Of a DNA stretch of 64,000 bases, positions 53,103-60,750 are shown one piece after another; the stretch's first letter is position 1; each line of letters opens with the position of its first letter. The notes below the pieces were generated by a model. It did no database searches. It worked only from the letters and a program-made list of their open reading frames with translations, and was not told the DNA's origin. This DNA is from an uncultured Candidatus Entotheonella sp. GTDB taxonomy: Bacteria > Tectomicrobia > Entotheonellia > Entotheonellales > Entotheonellaceae. The position numbers and the translations under genes are program-made. The stretch is from NCBI GenBank assembly GCA_951828535.1, contig OX639990.1, forward strand, positions 2,033,300 through 2,097,299, given 5' to 3'.

Positions 53103-54113
53103 TCAGGGGGCAGGGTCAACGGAACCACAACCATCTGTGCAAATTAATTCAACACGTGTGGGAGTATGCCATTTTATTCTCAAACGATGATGATAATTAT
53201 ATTTTACTCTTGCTATTGTTTCAATTTCTCTCTTCCTTTTATATCCGCAGACGTCTCTATTATTGATCCATCTACAATGAGGTATGTTCCTGGTAACAAT
53301 CCCTGTTTCCTTGGCGGATCCGCTACCCGAATATGGCACTGAAATTAAAGCAACCAACCACTCTATCTCCTGTTTGAACAGTGTTTCTGTTTTTTCCCGA
53401 GCTTCTGCCTCCGCTTTCGCTCTGGCTGCCCTAGCCACCCTCTCCGCCTCGGCTTTCTCCTCTGCGACCAGCATCAGCTCCAGGGACTTCTGATAATAAC
53501 GTCCCTCTCTGCCGGTCTTCTCGACATACCGTTTCAACGCCCGGGTGGCCTCGTCATAGCGTTCGGTATGAAAGTAGGCTTCGCCGCGGAAATAATCGAC
53601 CGAGGGCGGCAGGTCACCGCCAAGTTCTTCGAGCTTCTCGATAAAACCGAGCGCCTTGGGATAATCGTCCGCCTTCAGCGCCCTGCTCAGGCCCAGGATG
53701 TATTTGTCGCGCAGAATCTCAGTGCCTGAATCCGTCCCTTCATCGTTCGTGCTGCGGGCCTGCTGCTCGGCTGCAGACGCTGCTTCGCGCTGCTCGCCCG
53801 CGGCCAACAGCGCCTTTGCCGCGTCCGCGTCCAGATAGCCCGTCGCCGCCTCGCCGCGTGACGCCTGCCACTCGCGAATCGCCCCGCGCGTGCCGCGGCC
53901 GAACAGCCCGTCCGCCGGCCCCGGGTCGAAGCCCTGCGCGGCAAGGCCCATCTGGATCCGCCGCCGCTCCGAGCGGCTCAACTCCAAGGACGCCTCCGCC
54001 GACTCGAGGGCCGCCGTCCCGCCCGATTGAACAGCCACTTCCTGTGACAACCCGGCAGACGTCCAAAGCAACACCCCTATCACCAGTAGCAATACGACCC
54101 GGGAACTTGACAT
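53103..54113 (-). pseudogene. Peptidoglycan-binding exported protein, N-terminal piece
   Basis: Starts at ATG 54113, with GGAGAAG upstream. Signal peptide SSSRVVLLLVIGVLLWTSAG; a PG_binding_1 domain at about residues 40-100 (LELSRSERRRIQMGLAAQGF, DPGPADGLFGRGTRGAIREW, TGYLDADAAKALL); a short TPR-like segment (SVDYFRGEAYFHTERYDEAT); and an Ala/Glu coiled coil. Genuine sequence stops at 53119; the final six residues are IS-encoded. Likely a periplasmic cell-wall-associated protein. Confidence 0.8.
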
Positions 54114-54506
54114 GGCATCTTCTCCTGTTTGGCATGGAAGCCCCAATAATGGGCCTGGGTTGGCCGGTTTTTACTACACCCCCCCGCAGGCAGTCAACAA
54201 GACAGGCGATCGGGCGCCTGTGTTCATTACTTCCTGATGAGATCAATCTCCACAGCCGAGACATCGCTTGCAGCACCGATTTCAAGACGCGGGCATCGTC
54301 ACGGCGGACTGAACGGGGGTTATCGGTTCGTACCTTCGGCCGCCGTTTTTCCACTGACGAATATCTACGGGCCGCTGAGGGCGACTTTTTCAGACTTTCC
54401 CCAACATGCCTTGGGGCAAGGACTGGAAGCCATCGGGCATCACCATTACGCTGAAACTCGCAAGACCGCCTCCACCCGCGCAAGGCGCACCGGCGAGATA
54501 AAAACC

Positions 54507-54650
54507 ATGGCCGATGAACGCCATCAACCCCATGACAAACTCTTTTTCGCCGTCTTTTCCGACACGACGGAATTGGAAAGAGGGCTCTTGCGCTTCCATC
54601 TGCGCGTCTTCTCATCACGATATACGATGGGTTTGCGGATGAGTTTGTAG
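54507..54650 (+). pseudogene. N-terminal fragment of an Rpn/YhgA-like nuclease
   Basis: ATG 54507 opens MADERHQPHDKLFFAVFSDT, then LLRFHLRVFS. The HDKLF-x2-VFSD block is the typical start of Rpn-family PD-(D/E)XK recombination-promoting nucleases. The reading diverges after about 33 residues and stops at 54650, so the nuclease core is missing. Confidence 0.5.
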
Positions 54651-54660
54651 GCCCCCGGGA

Positions 54661-54738
54661 AGGTTGATACCTCTGTTGGCTGTCGATGATGCCTGCCGAG
54701 GGTCTGGCCTTTCGCCACTCGGCCTCACGTGCGGCCAT
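54661..54738 (-). pseudogene. Fragment of an IS5-type transposase
   Basis: Reads REAEWRKARPSAGIIDSQQ. This matches the region just before and including the first catalytic Asp of IS5-type transposases (usually PSAGIIDSQSVKTTE). Only about 26 codons remain. Confidence 0.5.
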
Positions 54739-54801
54739 CAGGAGGTGACGATGGATGCGTGCTCACGGGCCGTCGTGACGCCACGCGGCGACCCGACAGG
54801 T

Positions 54802-55797
54802 TTATCCGTTCGCCACCGCCAGGGCGCCTACGGCAACGGTCGGCAGGTGCACGGGTAAGGCATGCCAGGAAACGCCGCGGTCATGGCTGCGGTACAATCC
54901 GCCGCCGTCGGTGCCGGCATACACCACATCCGAATCGTGCGGATCCCACTCGAAGGCCACAACCATGTCTTCAGGATTGTCGCCGGCCCCGAGTCCTTCG
55001 ACCAATTTCCAACTGCGGCCGCCGTCGGTGGACCGGTAGAACTGGGGATGGCTGCGTCTGGCGCTGGAGGATACCGTAACCAGCACCAGGTCGGCGGCGT
55101 CGGGAGCCGCCGCGATGTGCAGCGCGTATCGGCGCTCCAGTCCGGTGTTTATCAATTCCCACTCGCTCCCGCCGTCGTCGGAGCGGTAAGGGGCGCTGGC
55201 TGTGGCGACGTAGACGCTGCTGGGTCGGTCGCTGCTGAGGTTCACGCAGTGGATGTCGTCGTCCAGCCCGGGCAGTTGCTTCCAGCTGATACCGCCGTCG
55301 CGGGAACACACCATGCCGCCGACTTCGATGCCGGCGTACATACAATTGGAGTCGTTGGGAGTGAGGCGCAGGTCACGGACGTGGGCGTCGCGGGTTGGTG
55401 CATGGAATCCCCAATCGGTCGATTCCGGCACGGCGCGAAAGCCACCAAATTCCTCCCAGGTGGTGCCGCCGTCCGACGAACGAAACACGGCCGCCGGTTC
55501 ACTGCCCACGTATACGGTGTCTGCTTCGGCAGGGTGAGCCAGCACACTGTGCGCATAGTCGGTGGGATAGGAGCCCAGGCGGTTCCACGTCAACCCGCCG
55601 TCATCCGTGCGGTAGACGCCGGCCTCGTACGCCGCCAGGTACGCGCGCTGGGGAACCGCGGAGCTTGCTGTCAATCGGGCCGCGGCGTGTGCCAAAGGCG
55701 TTACGGGGCCTTGTTCCCAGGTTTTTCCGCCGTCTCCGCTAAAAACAGCGCAAACGCCGTCGTGCATCCCGACGTAGATCCTCTTGTCTTGGGACAT
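54802..55797 (-). CDS. BNR/sortilin-type beta-propeller protein
   Basis: 331 residues from ATG 55797. Repeated Asp-box motifs: FSGDGGKTWEQG, YRTDDGGLTWNRLG, FRSSDGGTTWEEFG, CSRDGGISWKQLP, YRSDDGGSEWELI, YRSTDGGRSWKLV, YRSHDRGVSWHAL. Seven blades fit a complete propeller like exo-sialidase or YCF48-type proteins. No signal peptide, so probably cytoplasmic. It lacks the Arg triad I would expect of a true sialidase, so the enzyme function is unknown. Confidence 0.8.
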   Translation of the reverse strand: MSQDKRIYVGMHDGVCAVFSGDGGKTWEQGPVTPLAHAAARLTASSAVPQRAYLAAYEAGVYRTDDGGLTWNRLGSYPTDYAHSVLAHPAEADTVYVGSEPAAVFRSSDGGTTWEEFGGFRAVPESTDWGFHAPTRDAHVRDLRLTPNDSNCMYAGIEVGGMVCSRDGGISWKQLPGLDDDIHCVNLSSDRPSSVYVATASAPYRSDDGGSEWELINTGLERRYALHIAAAPDAADLVLVTVSSSARRSHPQFYRSTDGGRSWKLVEGLGAGDNPEDMVVAFEWDPHDSDVVYAGTDGGGLYRSHDRGVSWHALPVHLPTVAVGALAVANG

Positions 55798-56280
55798 GTT
55801 CCTTCTCCTGTGTTGGAAGGACTGAGCGGTGGGCGTGGCGGAATAGCCACTTGCGGTCAAGGCTCGACGAATCCAGAATTCACGGCCGTGAGATCGGCAT
55901 GACTCGGGCGCCATGCTGCTTCCGACAAGGCTCAAAGCGAGCCGCTGATGGCCTTATGTTGTGCAAATCCCGGCCGTTCGTCAACACAAGCGGGGCACTT
56001 ACCAGGGCAAGCGCATATGAAAACGGGAGGACATTTGCGGACTGGAAGCCGCGCTCCCTGGAGCCCTCCCCTAACCCCTCCCACAGGGAGGGGGACGTTC
56101 CGCTGGGGGAGTGTTGCTCCCTCTGCCCCTGGGAGAGGGCCGGGGTGAGGGGGGAAGTCGCCATCTGCGCTCACCCTGTACCGTTCGGGACGGGCCTGGC
56201 GCAGGTGTTGGATGTATCCTTAGTGCGGCAACGAATCGTGGACGCTTGGCCTTTGGAACGGAAACTCTGGGAGACGAAGC
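55798..56280 (+). repeat. Intergenic region with REP-like palindromes
   Basis: About 480 bp between the BNR gene and the RidA gene, which run divergently. Two GC-rich palindromic units lie at 56062-56094 (CCCTCCCCTAACCCC with CAGGGAGGGGGA) and 56116-56154 (CTCCCTCTGCCCCTGGGAGA with GGGGTGAGGGGG), related to those at 16694-16830. No gene or RNA is seen in the rest. Confidence 0.6.
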
Positions 56281-56670
56281 ATGGAGAAAATCAGAAAGAA
56301 CTACCCGGATATCGCCCCCGCCGGGCCTACCTACAGCCGCGGCGTGCGGGTCGGCAACCTGCTGTTCATCTCCGGGTGCACCGCCCGTGGCACTGAGGCC
56401 CAAGGCAAACCGGCGATGGAACAATTGCGGGTAACCCTGGACCGTATCGCCCGGATCATGAACGACGAGGGTGGAGCAACCTCCGACATCGTGAAAATCA
56501 CGACGTTCGTAACCAGCATCTCCGACTGGCGGGCGCATCAGGAGGAACAGGAAGCGTTGTTCGCCGAGTATTTCCAGGGTGACTATCCGGCCAACACGTT
56601 GGTGGAAATCACCGCGCTGGCCGAGGACGGCTTGGACGTGGAGATCGAAGCTATCGCGGAGTTGAGCTGA
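56281..56670 (+). CDS. RidA/YjgF-family protein
   Basis: 129 residues. Family pattern: YSRGVRVGNLLFISGCTARG, LRVTLDRIARIMNDEGGATS, DIVKITTFVTSISDWRAHQE, and YPANTLVEITALAEDGLDVE. It has the conserved YPA-T-VE block but lacks the usual Arg105-type R-x-A-V-E context, with NTLVEI instead, so 2-iminoacid deaminase activity is not certain. It lies 56 bases before the LigB-like gene and is probably co-transcribed as a catabolic accessory. Confidence 0.85.
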   Translation: MEKIRKNYPDIAPAGPTYSRGVRVGNLLFISGCTARGTEAQGKPAMEQLRVTLDRIARIMNDEGGATSDIVKITTFVTSISDWRAHQEEQEALFAEYFQGDYPANTLVEITALAEDGLDVEIEAIAELS

Positions 56671-56725
56671 ACCCAGCATCCATTGAAAGATCGACTGCGT
56701 TTCAGCAGGCCGAAGGAGTCGAACA

Positions 56726-57721
56726 ATGGCAGAGCTGGTATTGGGTTTGGCATCCTCCCATAGCCCTCAACTCAGCACGCCCGCCGGTGGCTGGGCCGGC
56801 CGAGGCGAGCGGGATAAGGGCAACCCCGAGCTGATCGGCACCGACGGTATCACCTCCAACTACGAGGATCTGCTGGCTCGGATCGACACGGATCGTATCG
56901 CCAAAGAGATAACCCTGGCCAAGTTCGAGCAACGACACCAGCAGAACCAGAAGGCTATCGCGCATCTGTCCAAGAAGATGTACGACGCCCGTTTGGACGT
57001 GCTGGTGATGGTGGGGGATGACCAGCACGAATACCTGCTGGACGACAATATGCCCGCCTTCTGCGTGTATTGGGGAGACGAGGTGAAGATTGCCGGACAC
57101 GCGGCGGGTCCCTCGACCGGCAACCGGTTGCTGATTGGCTACAACACCGATGATCAGATTGCCCCCACCGACTCGGCGCTGGGCCGCCACATCATCGAAA
57201 GCCTGATGGATGCCGAGTTTGACGTGGGGTGTTCCCGTTTCCTGGACCCAAGCCGCGGCGGGCGGACCAAAGGCGGCATTGGGCACGCCTTCGGATATGT
57301 CTACAACCGCCTGATGACCGGCGCTACGATCCCCACCGTGCCCGTGATGCTCAACGCCTACTACCCGCCCAATCAGCCAACCCCCAAACGATGCTATAAC
57401 CTGGGACGGGCCCTCAAGTCCGCCATCGAATCGTGGCCGCAGGACATCCGGGTGGGAATCCTGGCATCCGGCGGGCTGAGCCACTTTGTCGTCGATGAGG
57501 AACTGGACCAACAGGCGCTGGCGGGCATGAAGGTCAAGAGCGTCGATCAGTTGTCCGCGCTGCCCCGGCAGAAGATCAACTCGGGCAGCTCCGAAATACG
57601 GAACTGGATCGTGGTAACCGGCGCCACGGAGCATCTGGACATGGACGTAATCAACTACGTGCCATGCTACCGTTCACCGGCCGGCACCGGCTGCGCGATG
57701 GGGTTTGCCACTTGGGGATAG
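56726..57721 (+). CDS. Class III extradiol dioxygenase-like protein (LigB superfamily)
   Basis: 331 residues. Metal-site candidates: His in LASSHSPQ near the N-terminus, VGDDQHEYLL in the middle, and ILASGGLSHFVVDEELD, the last typical of the LigB catalytic His region. Proteins of this type cleave catechol-like rings using Fe(II). A paired small LigA subunit is not visible. With RidA just upstream it may act in aromatic or amino-aromatic breakdown; the substrate is unknown. Confidence 0.8.
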   Translation: MAELVLGLASSHSPQLSTPAGGWAGRGERDKGNPELIGTDGITSNYEDLLARIDTDRIAKEITLAKFEQRHQQNQKAIAHLSKKMYDARLDVLVMVGDDQHEYLLDDNMPAFCVYWGDEVKIAGHAAGPSTGNRLLIGYNTDDQIAPTDSALGRHIIESLMDAEFDVGCSRFLDPSRGGRTKGGIGHAFGYVYNRLMTGATIPTVPVMLNAYYPPNQPTPKRCYNLGRALKSAIESWPQDIRVGILASGGLSHFVVDEELDQQALAGMKVKSVDQLSALPRQKINSGSSEIRNWIVVTGATEHLDMDVINYVPCYRSPAGTGCAMGFATWG

Positions 57722-57837
57722 GCCGTGGGCATCGGCCGGCCGCCACGCGTTAAGACCGGAGCAGTGTCGTCCGGGTGTTCAAAGAAGCTGCAGACACCAA
57801 CGTCTCTTTTGTCATTCCTTTTGAGGAGCTTTGAACG

Positions 57838-58401
57838 ATGTTGATTTCGGTAACCCAGGTGCGAACGGGGATGATTCTGCAGATCGACGGCGCCCTGTTT
57901 CGCGTCATGAAGACGCATCACGTAGCGCCCGGCAACGTGCGCGGGGCCATGCAGACGACGATGCGCAACCTCGCCAGCGGCAGTAAGGTGGAAAAACGGC
58001 TGCGCACCACCGACCGGGTAGAGCGGGTGACCGTGGAGTCACAGGAAATGGAGTACCTCTACGCCGACGGCGACGAGTACGTCTTCATGCACCCCGAGAC
58101 CTACGAGCAGATCAGCATGCACAAGGACCTGCTGGAAGACAGCCTGCCCTACCTGCTGCCCAATACCCGGACGATCGTCGACGTTTTCGATGGCAACGTC
58201 ATCGGCGTCACCCTGCCGACCACGGTGGATTTGACCGTCAGCACCACCGAACCGGCCCTGCGCGGCGCCACGGCCAGCGCGTCGATGAAACCCGCCACCC
58301 TGGAAACCGGCTTGGTGATCCAGGTGCCACAGTTCGTCAAAGACGGCGACGTGGTGCGCGTGGACACGACGGATGGGCGGTACGTGTCGCGCGTCAGCTA
58401 G
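57838..58401 (+). CDS. efp: Elongation factor P, with atypical tip loop
   Basis: 187 residues, the usual EF-P length. KOW-like domain I, then two OB domains: VESQEMEYLYADGDEYVFMH and GDVVRVDTTDGRYVSRVS at the C-terminus. EF-P relieves ribosome stalling at polyproline. The loop entering the peptidyl-transferase centre reads APGNVRGAM: Asn33 stands where Lys34 (or Arg32) is modified in characterised EF-Ps, with Arg two residues later. Either the modification differs or none is used. An isolated gene; no epmA/epmB/earP in the window. Confidence 0.9.
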   Translation: MLISVTQVRTGMILQIDGALFRVMKTHHVAPGNVRGAMQTTMRNLASGSKVEKRLRTTDRVERVTVESQEMEYLYADGDEYVFMHPETYEQISMHKDLLEDSLPYLLPNTRTIVDVFDGNVIGVTLPTTVDLTVSTTEPALRGATASASMKPATLETGLVIQVPQFVKDGDVVRVDTTDGRYVSRVS

Positions 58402-58455
58402 CGTGCATCCTGTTCGAGACAACAAATCTTTCAGATCTGCAGAAGGGGCGGAGCC

Positions 58456-59064
58456 GTGATTCGCGAGGCATATGCCGATGCAGCGACTTTCTTTGCTGAC
58501 ACGGTAGGGCACATCGACCGTGAAGCGTGGCCTCAGCCCGCATTGGGAGAATGGACGGTGCGCGATCTGGTGGGCCACGCCAATCGGGCCTTGGTGACGG
58601 TCGAGACCTATCTCGATAAACCGGCTGAGGCAGCGGAGATAATGCGGCCGGTGGAATACTACATTCGCGCCGCGGTGTCGCTCGGCGACCCGGCGATGGT
58701 GGCCGCGCGGGGCCGAGAGGCGGGAGAAGCGCTTGGCGCCAATCCGAGCGCAGCCGTGCGGGCTACGGCGCAGCGCGTGCTGGCCCGCGTGGCTCGGGAG
58801 GCCGACGACGCGCTACTCACCACGCCAGTGGGCGGGATACGGCTGATCGACTATCTCCCCTCGCGTGTCCTGGAGCTCACCGTACATACCGCGGACATTG
58901 CGGCTGCGGTAAAACTTGAAAGAGAAGCGCCCCCCAGTGCGGCATCGGTGTCCCTTCATCTTATGGCCGATCTAGCCGTTGCGCGCGGTTGTGCGGCGCC
59001 CTTGTTACGTTCTCTGACTGGCCGTCATCCTCTGCCGTCGGCGTTTAACGTGCTTCCCGTTTGA
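58456..59064 (+). CDS. Maleylpyruvate isomerase N-terminal/DinB-like family protein
   Basis: 202 residues from GTG 58456. The N-terminal LGEWTVRDLVGHANRALVTV is the MDMPI_N signature, with the His of VGHA as metal ligand, and a second His lies in VLELTVHTADIAAAV. This four-helix family includes thiol-dependent isomerases and is best known from mycothiol-producing actinobacteria. The thiol used here cannot be told. Confidence 0.75.
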   Translation: MIREAYADAATFFADTVGHIDREAWPQPALGEWTVRDLVGHANRALVTVETYLDKPAEAAEIMRPVEYYIRAAVSLGDPAMVAARGREAGEALGANPSAAVRATAQRVLARVAREADDALLTTPVGGIRLIDYLPSRVLELTVHTADIAAAVKLEREAPPSAASVSLHLMADLAVARGCAAPLLRSLTGRHPLPSAFNVLPV

Positions 59065-59142
59065 GACAGCGACATTGTCAGAGGGCCTTATGCGCCATGG
59101 CCTTGCCCATCCTAGGTGGGGCTGGCAGCGAGCCTTTCGACA

Positions 59143-59171
59143 ACATCTTGATTGCAATGCAATCAAGATGT
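59143..59171 (+). promoter_or_regulatory. Inverted-repeat operator of the FitAB-like module
   Basis: Perfect 14-bp arms ACATCTTGATTGCA and TGCAATCAAGATGT around a single central A, ending 38 bases before the antitoxin start. RHH antitoxins of the FitA type repress their own operons through such palindromes, so this is the likely autoregulatory site. Confidence 0.75.
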
Positions 59172-59209
59172 AAATTGCTTGGATTCGCAGACTGAGAAAG
59201 GTACAAGCC

Positions 59210-59455
59210 GTGGCAAGTATCACGATCCGCAATCTCGACAACGACGTGAAGACCCGCCTACGCGTCCTCGCGGCCAAACACGGGCGCTCGATGGAAGAGG
59301 AAGCGCGCTTGATCCTGGCCCAGGCCGTCGGTCGGGGGCCGGTACCGGCGAAGGGGCTGGGGACGGCGCTGCATGAACTGTTCAAGCCCTTCGGCAGCGT
59401 AGACCTGGAGCTGCCACCGCGTGACCCGATGCGCGAGCCACCCCGGTTCGAGTGA
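59210..59455 (+). CDS. FitA/Arc-type RHH antitoxin
   Basis: 81 residues from GTG 59210. N-terminal ribbon-helix-helix (MASITIRNLDNDVKTRLRVL, then AAKHGRSMEEEARLILAQA), typical of FitA/StbC antitoxins, and a Pro-rich C-terminal tail (ELPPRDPMREPPRFE) that would wrap the PIN toxin. Ends 10 bases before the toxin gene. Confidence 0.85.
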   Translation: MASITIRNLDNDVKTRLRVLAAKHGRSMEEEARLILAQAVGRGPVPAKGLGTALHELFKPFGSVDLELPPRDPMREPPRFE

Positions 59456-59465
59456 GGCCGGGGCG

Positions 59466-59885
59466 ATGATCGTGTTGGATACCAATGTCGTTTCCGAGAT
59501 GATGCGCGACAGTCCGAACCCGGAGGTCCTCAACTGGCTGGATGGGCGGCCGACAAGCGAATTGTTTGTAACGGCGGTGACAGAAGCGGAGGTGCGCACC
59601 GGCATTGTGCTTTTGCCCGAAGGCAGGCGGCGCCGAGGCCTTGCGGAAGCAGCGGAGCACGCCTTCGGCAGCCTGTTTGCCGGTCGCGTCCTGCCGTTCG
59701 ACAGCGGTGCGGCTCGTTCATACGCCGAAATTGCAGCCGCACGCCGCGCCGCTGGGCGTTCGCTCCCTCAGGCCGACGGCCAAATCGCCGCGATTGCCCG
59801 ATCGCACGGCATGGCGGTTGCAACCCGCAACGTCCGAGACTTCGAAGACATGAGGATTGATCTCTTCAATCCATGGGCCGCGTGA
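59466..59885 (+). CDS. FitB/VapC-type PIN-domain toxin
   Basis: 139 residues from ATG 59466. PIN acidic residues visible: Asp in MIVLDTNVVSEMMR, Glu in VTAVTEAEVRTG, Asp in LPQADGQIAAIA and Asp in VATRNVRDFE. An Mg2+-dependent RNase, neutralised by the upstream RHH protein. Intact module. Confidence 0.9.
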   Translation: MIVLDTNVVSEMMRDSPNPEVLNWLDGRPTSELFVTAVTEAEVRTGIVLLPEGRRRRGLAEAAEHAFGSLFAGRVLPFDSGAARSYAEIAAARRAAGRSLPQADGQIAAIARSHGMAVATRNVRDFEDMRIDLFNPWAA

Positions 59886-59919
59886 GCGGAAAGCCGAGCC
59901 GTTCCGGGCCGCCAAGAAA

Positions 59920-60531
59920 TCACTTTAACCCCGCATCCAGCCGGCGCGCCGCGTCGGCGAACTCCTCCGGCGTGTTCAGGTTGCGGAACGACAGGCCCTC
60001 GGGGTCAAAATCCGCCAATTCCTCCGGCGTGACTTCCCGCACCCGCACGTCCGGGAAAAAACCCACGACGTGCAGGCGATCCGTCTCCAGACGCCGGGCG
60101 ATGGGCTGCAAGCAGGCTTTGCCGTAGACGGCGTGCAGCGGCTGCGGCCTGTCGTACACGCTGGGCACGACGACGTCATACCCCGCTCGCTGCTCGACCA
60201 GATAGCGTAAGACGGCGGCGTTCAGGAACGGCATGTCGCAGGCCACGACGAGACAGTGCGGCGTGGCGGCGTGGTGGATGGCACTGTGGATGCCGCCGAG
60301 AGCGCCCTTGCCGGCAACGAGGTCAGGCACCATGCGGATGCCGAGGTCGGCGTACAAGTCGGGGCTGTTGGTGACCATCAGCAGGTCGTCAAAGAGGTCG
60401 CGCAAGACGGCCAGAGCGCGATCGACGAGGCGTTGCCCAGCGAGCGGCATGAGGGCCTTGTTGCGGCCCATACGGCTGCTGTTGCCACCGGCGAGCAGAA
60501 CGCCCGTGACGCCATCGGGGGAAACTTCCAT
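59920..60531 (-). CDS. mobA: Molybdenum cofactor guanylyltransferase
   Basis: 203 residues from ATG 60531. GTP-binding motif LLAGGNSSRMGRNKALMPL, then VTNSPDLYADLG, CDMPFLNAAVLRYL and a C-terminal NLNTPEEF, all typical of MobA. It attaches GMP to molybdopterin, giving the bis-MGD cofactor needed by the adjacent formate dehydrogenase. Transcribed divergently from it. Confidence 0.92.
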   Translation of the reverse strand: MEVSPDGVTGVLLAGGNSSRMGRNKALMPLAGQRLVDRALAVLRDLFDDLLMVTNSPDLYADLGIRMVPDLVAGKGALGGIHSAIHHAATPHCLVVACDMPFLNAAVLRYLVEQRAGYDVVVPSVYDRPQPLHAVYGKACLQPIARRLETDRLHVVGFFPDVRVREVTPEELADFDPEGLSFRNLNTPEEFADAARRLDAGLK

Positions 60532-60750
60532 GGGGGCTTGCTCCTTGCCGCGCCGCACGACACGGCGGGATTTTCGGATGCCGTCCGCGCCGCAGCGCAG
60601 CGCAGCGCACGGCAGTGTAGAACGCCGCTTCAAAAGCTGTCAAACGCCGGTTTGAAAGGTCCCTGGCCGTGTTGACGATGCCCCCAAAGCACGGTAAGGT
60701 GGCGCCCGATCTTTTCCCCTCCGGGTCACACGCTGCGGGGCAACCCTTAC

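Larger units (their letters stand above)
51852..53118 (+). mobile_element. IS3-family element (IS407-like), copy 2
   Basis: 1267 bp with ends TGACCTAGCCCC and (complement) TGACCCTGCCCCC. Perfect target duplication ACGG (51848-51851 and 53119-53122). It splits the peptidoglycan-binding gene. Left 750 bp is nearly identical to copy 1 at 826; the right part is not. Confidence 0.94.
54114..54801 (+). other. Decayed region with gene fragments
   Basis: About 690 bp without an intact gene. It holds the Rpn-like fragment (54507-54650) and the IS5-type transposase fragment (54661-54738) listed separately. Nothing is recognised in 54114-54506. Confidence 0.5.
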
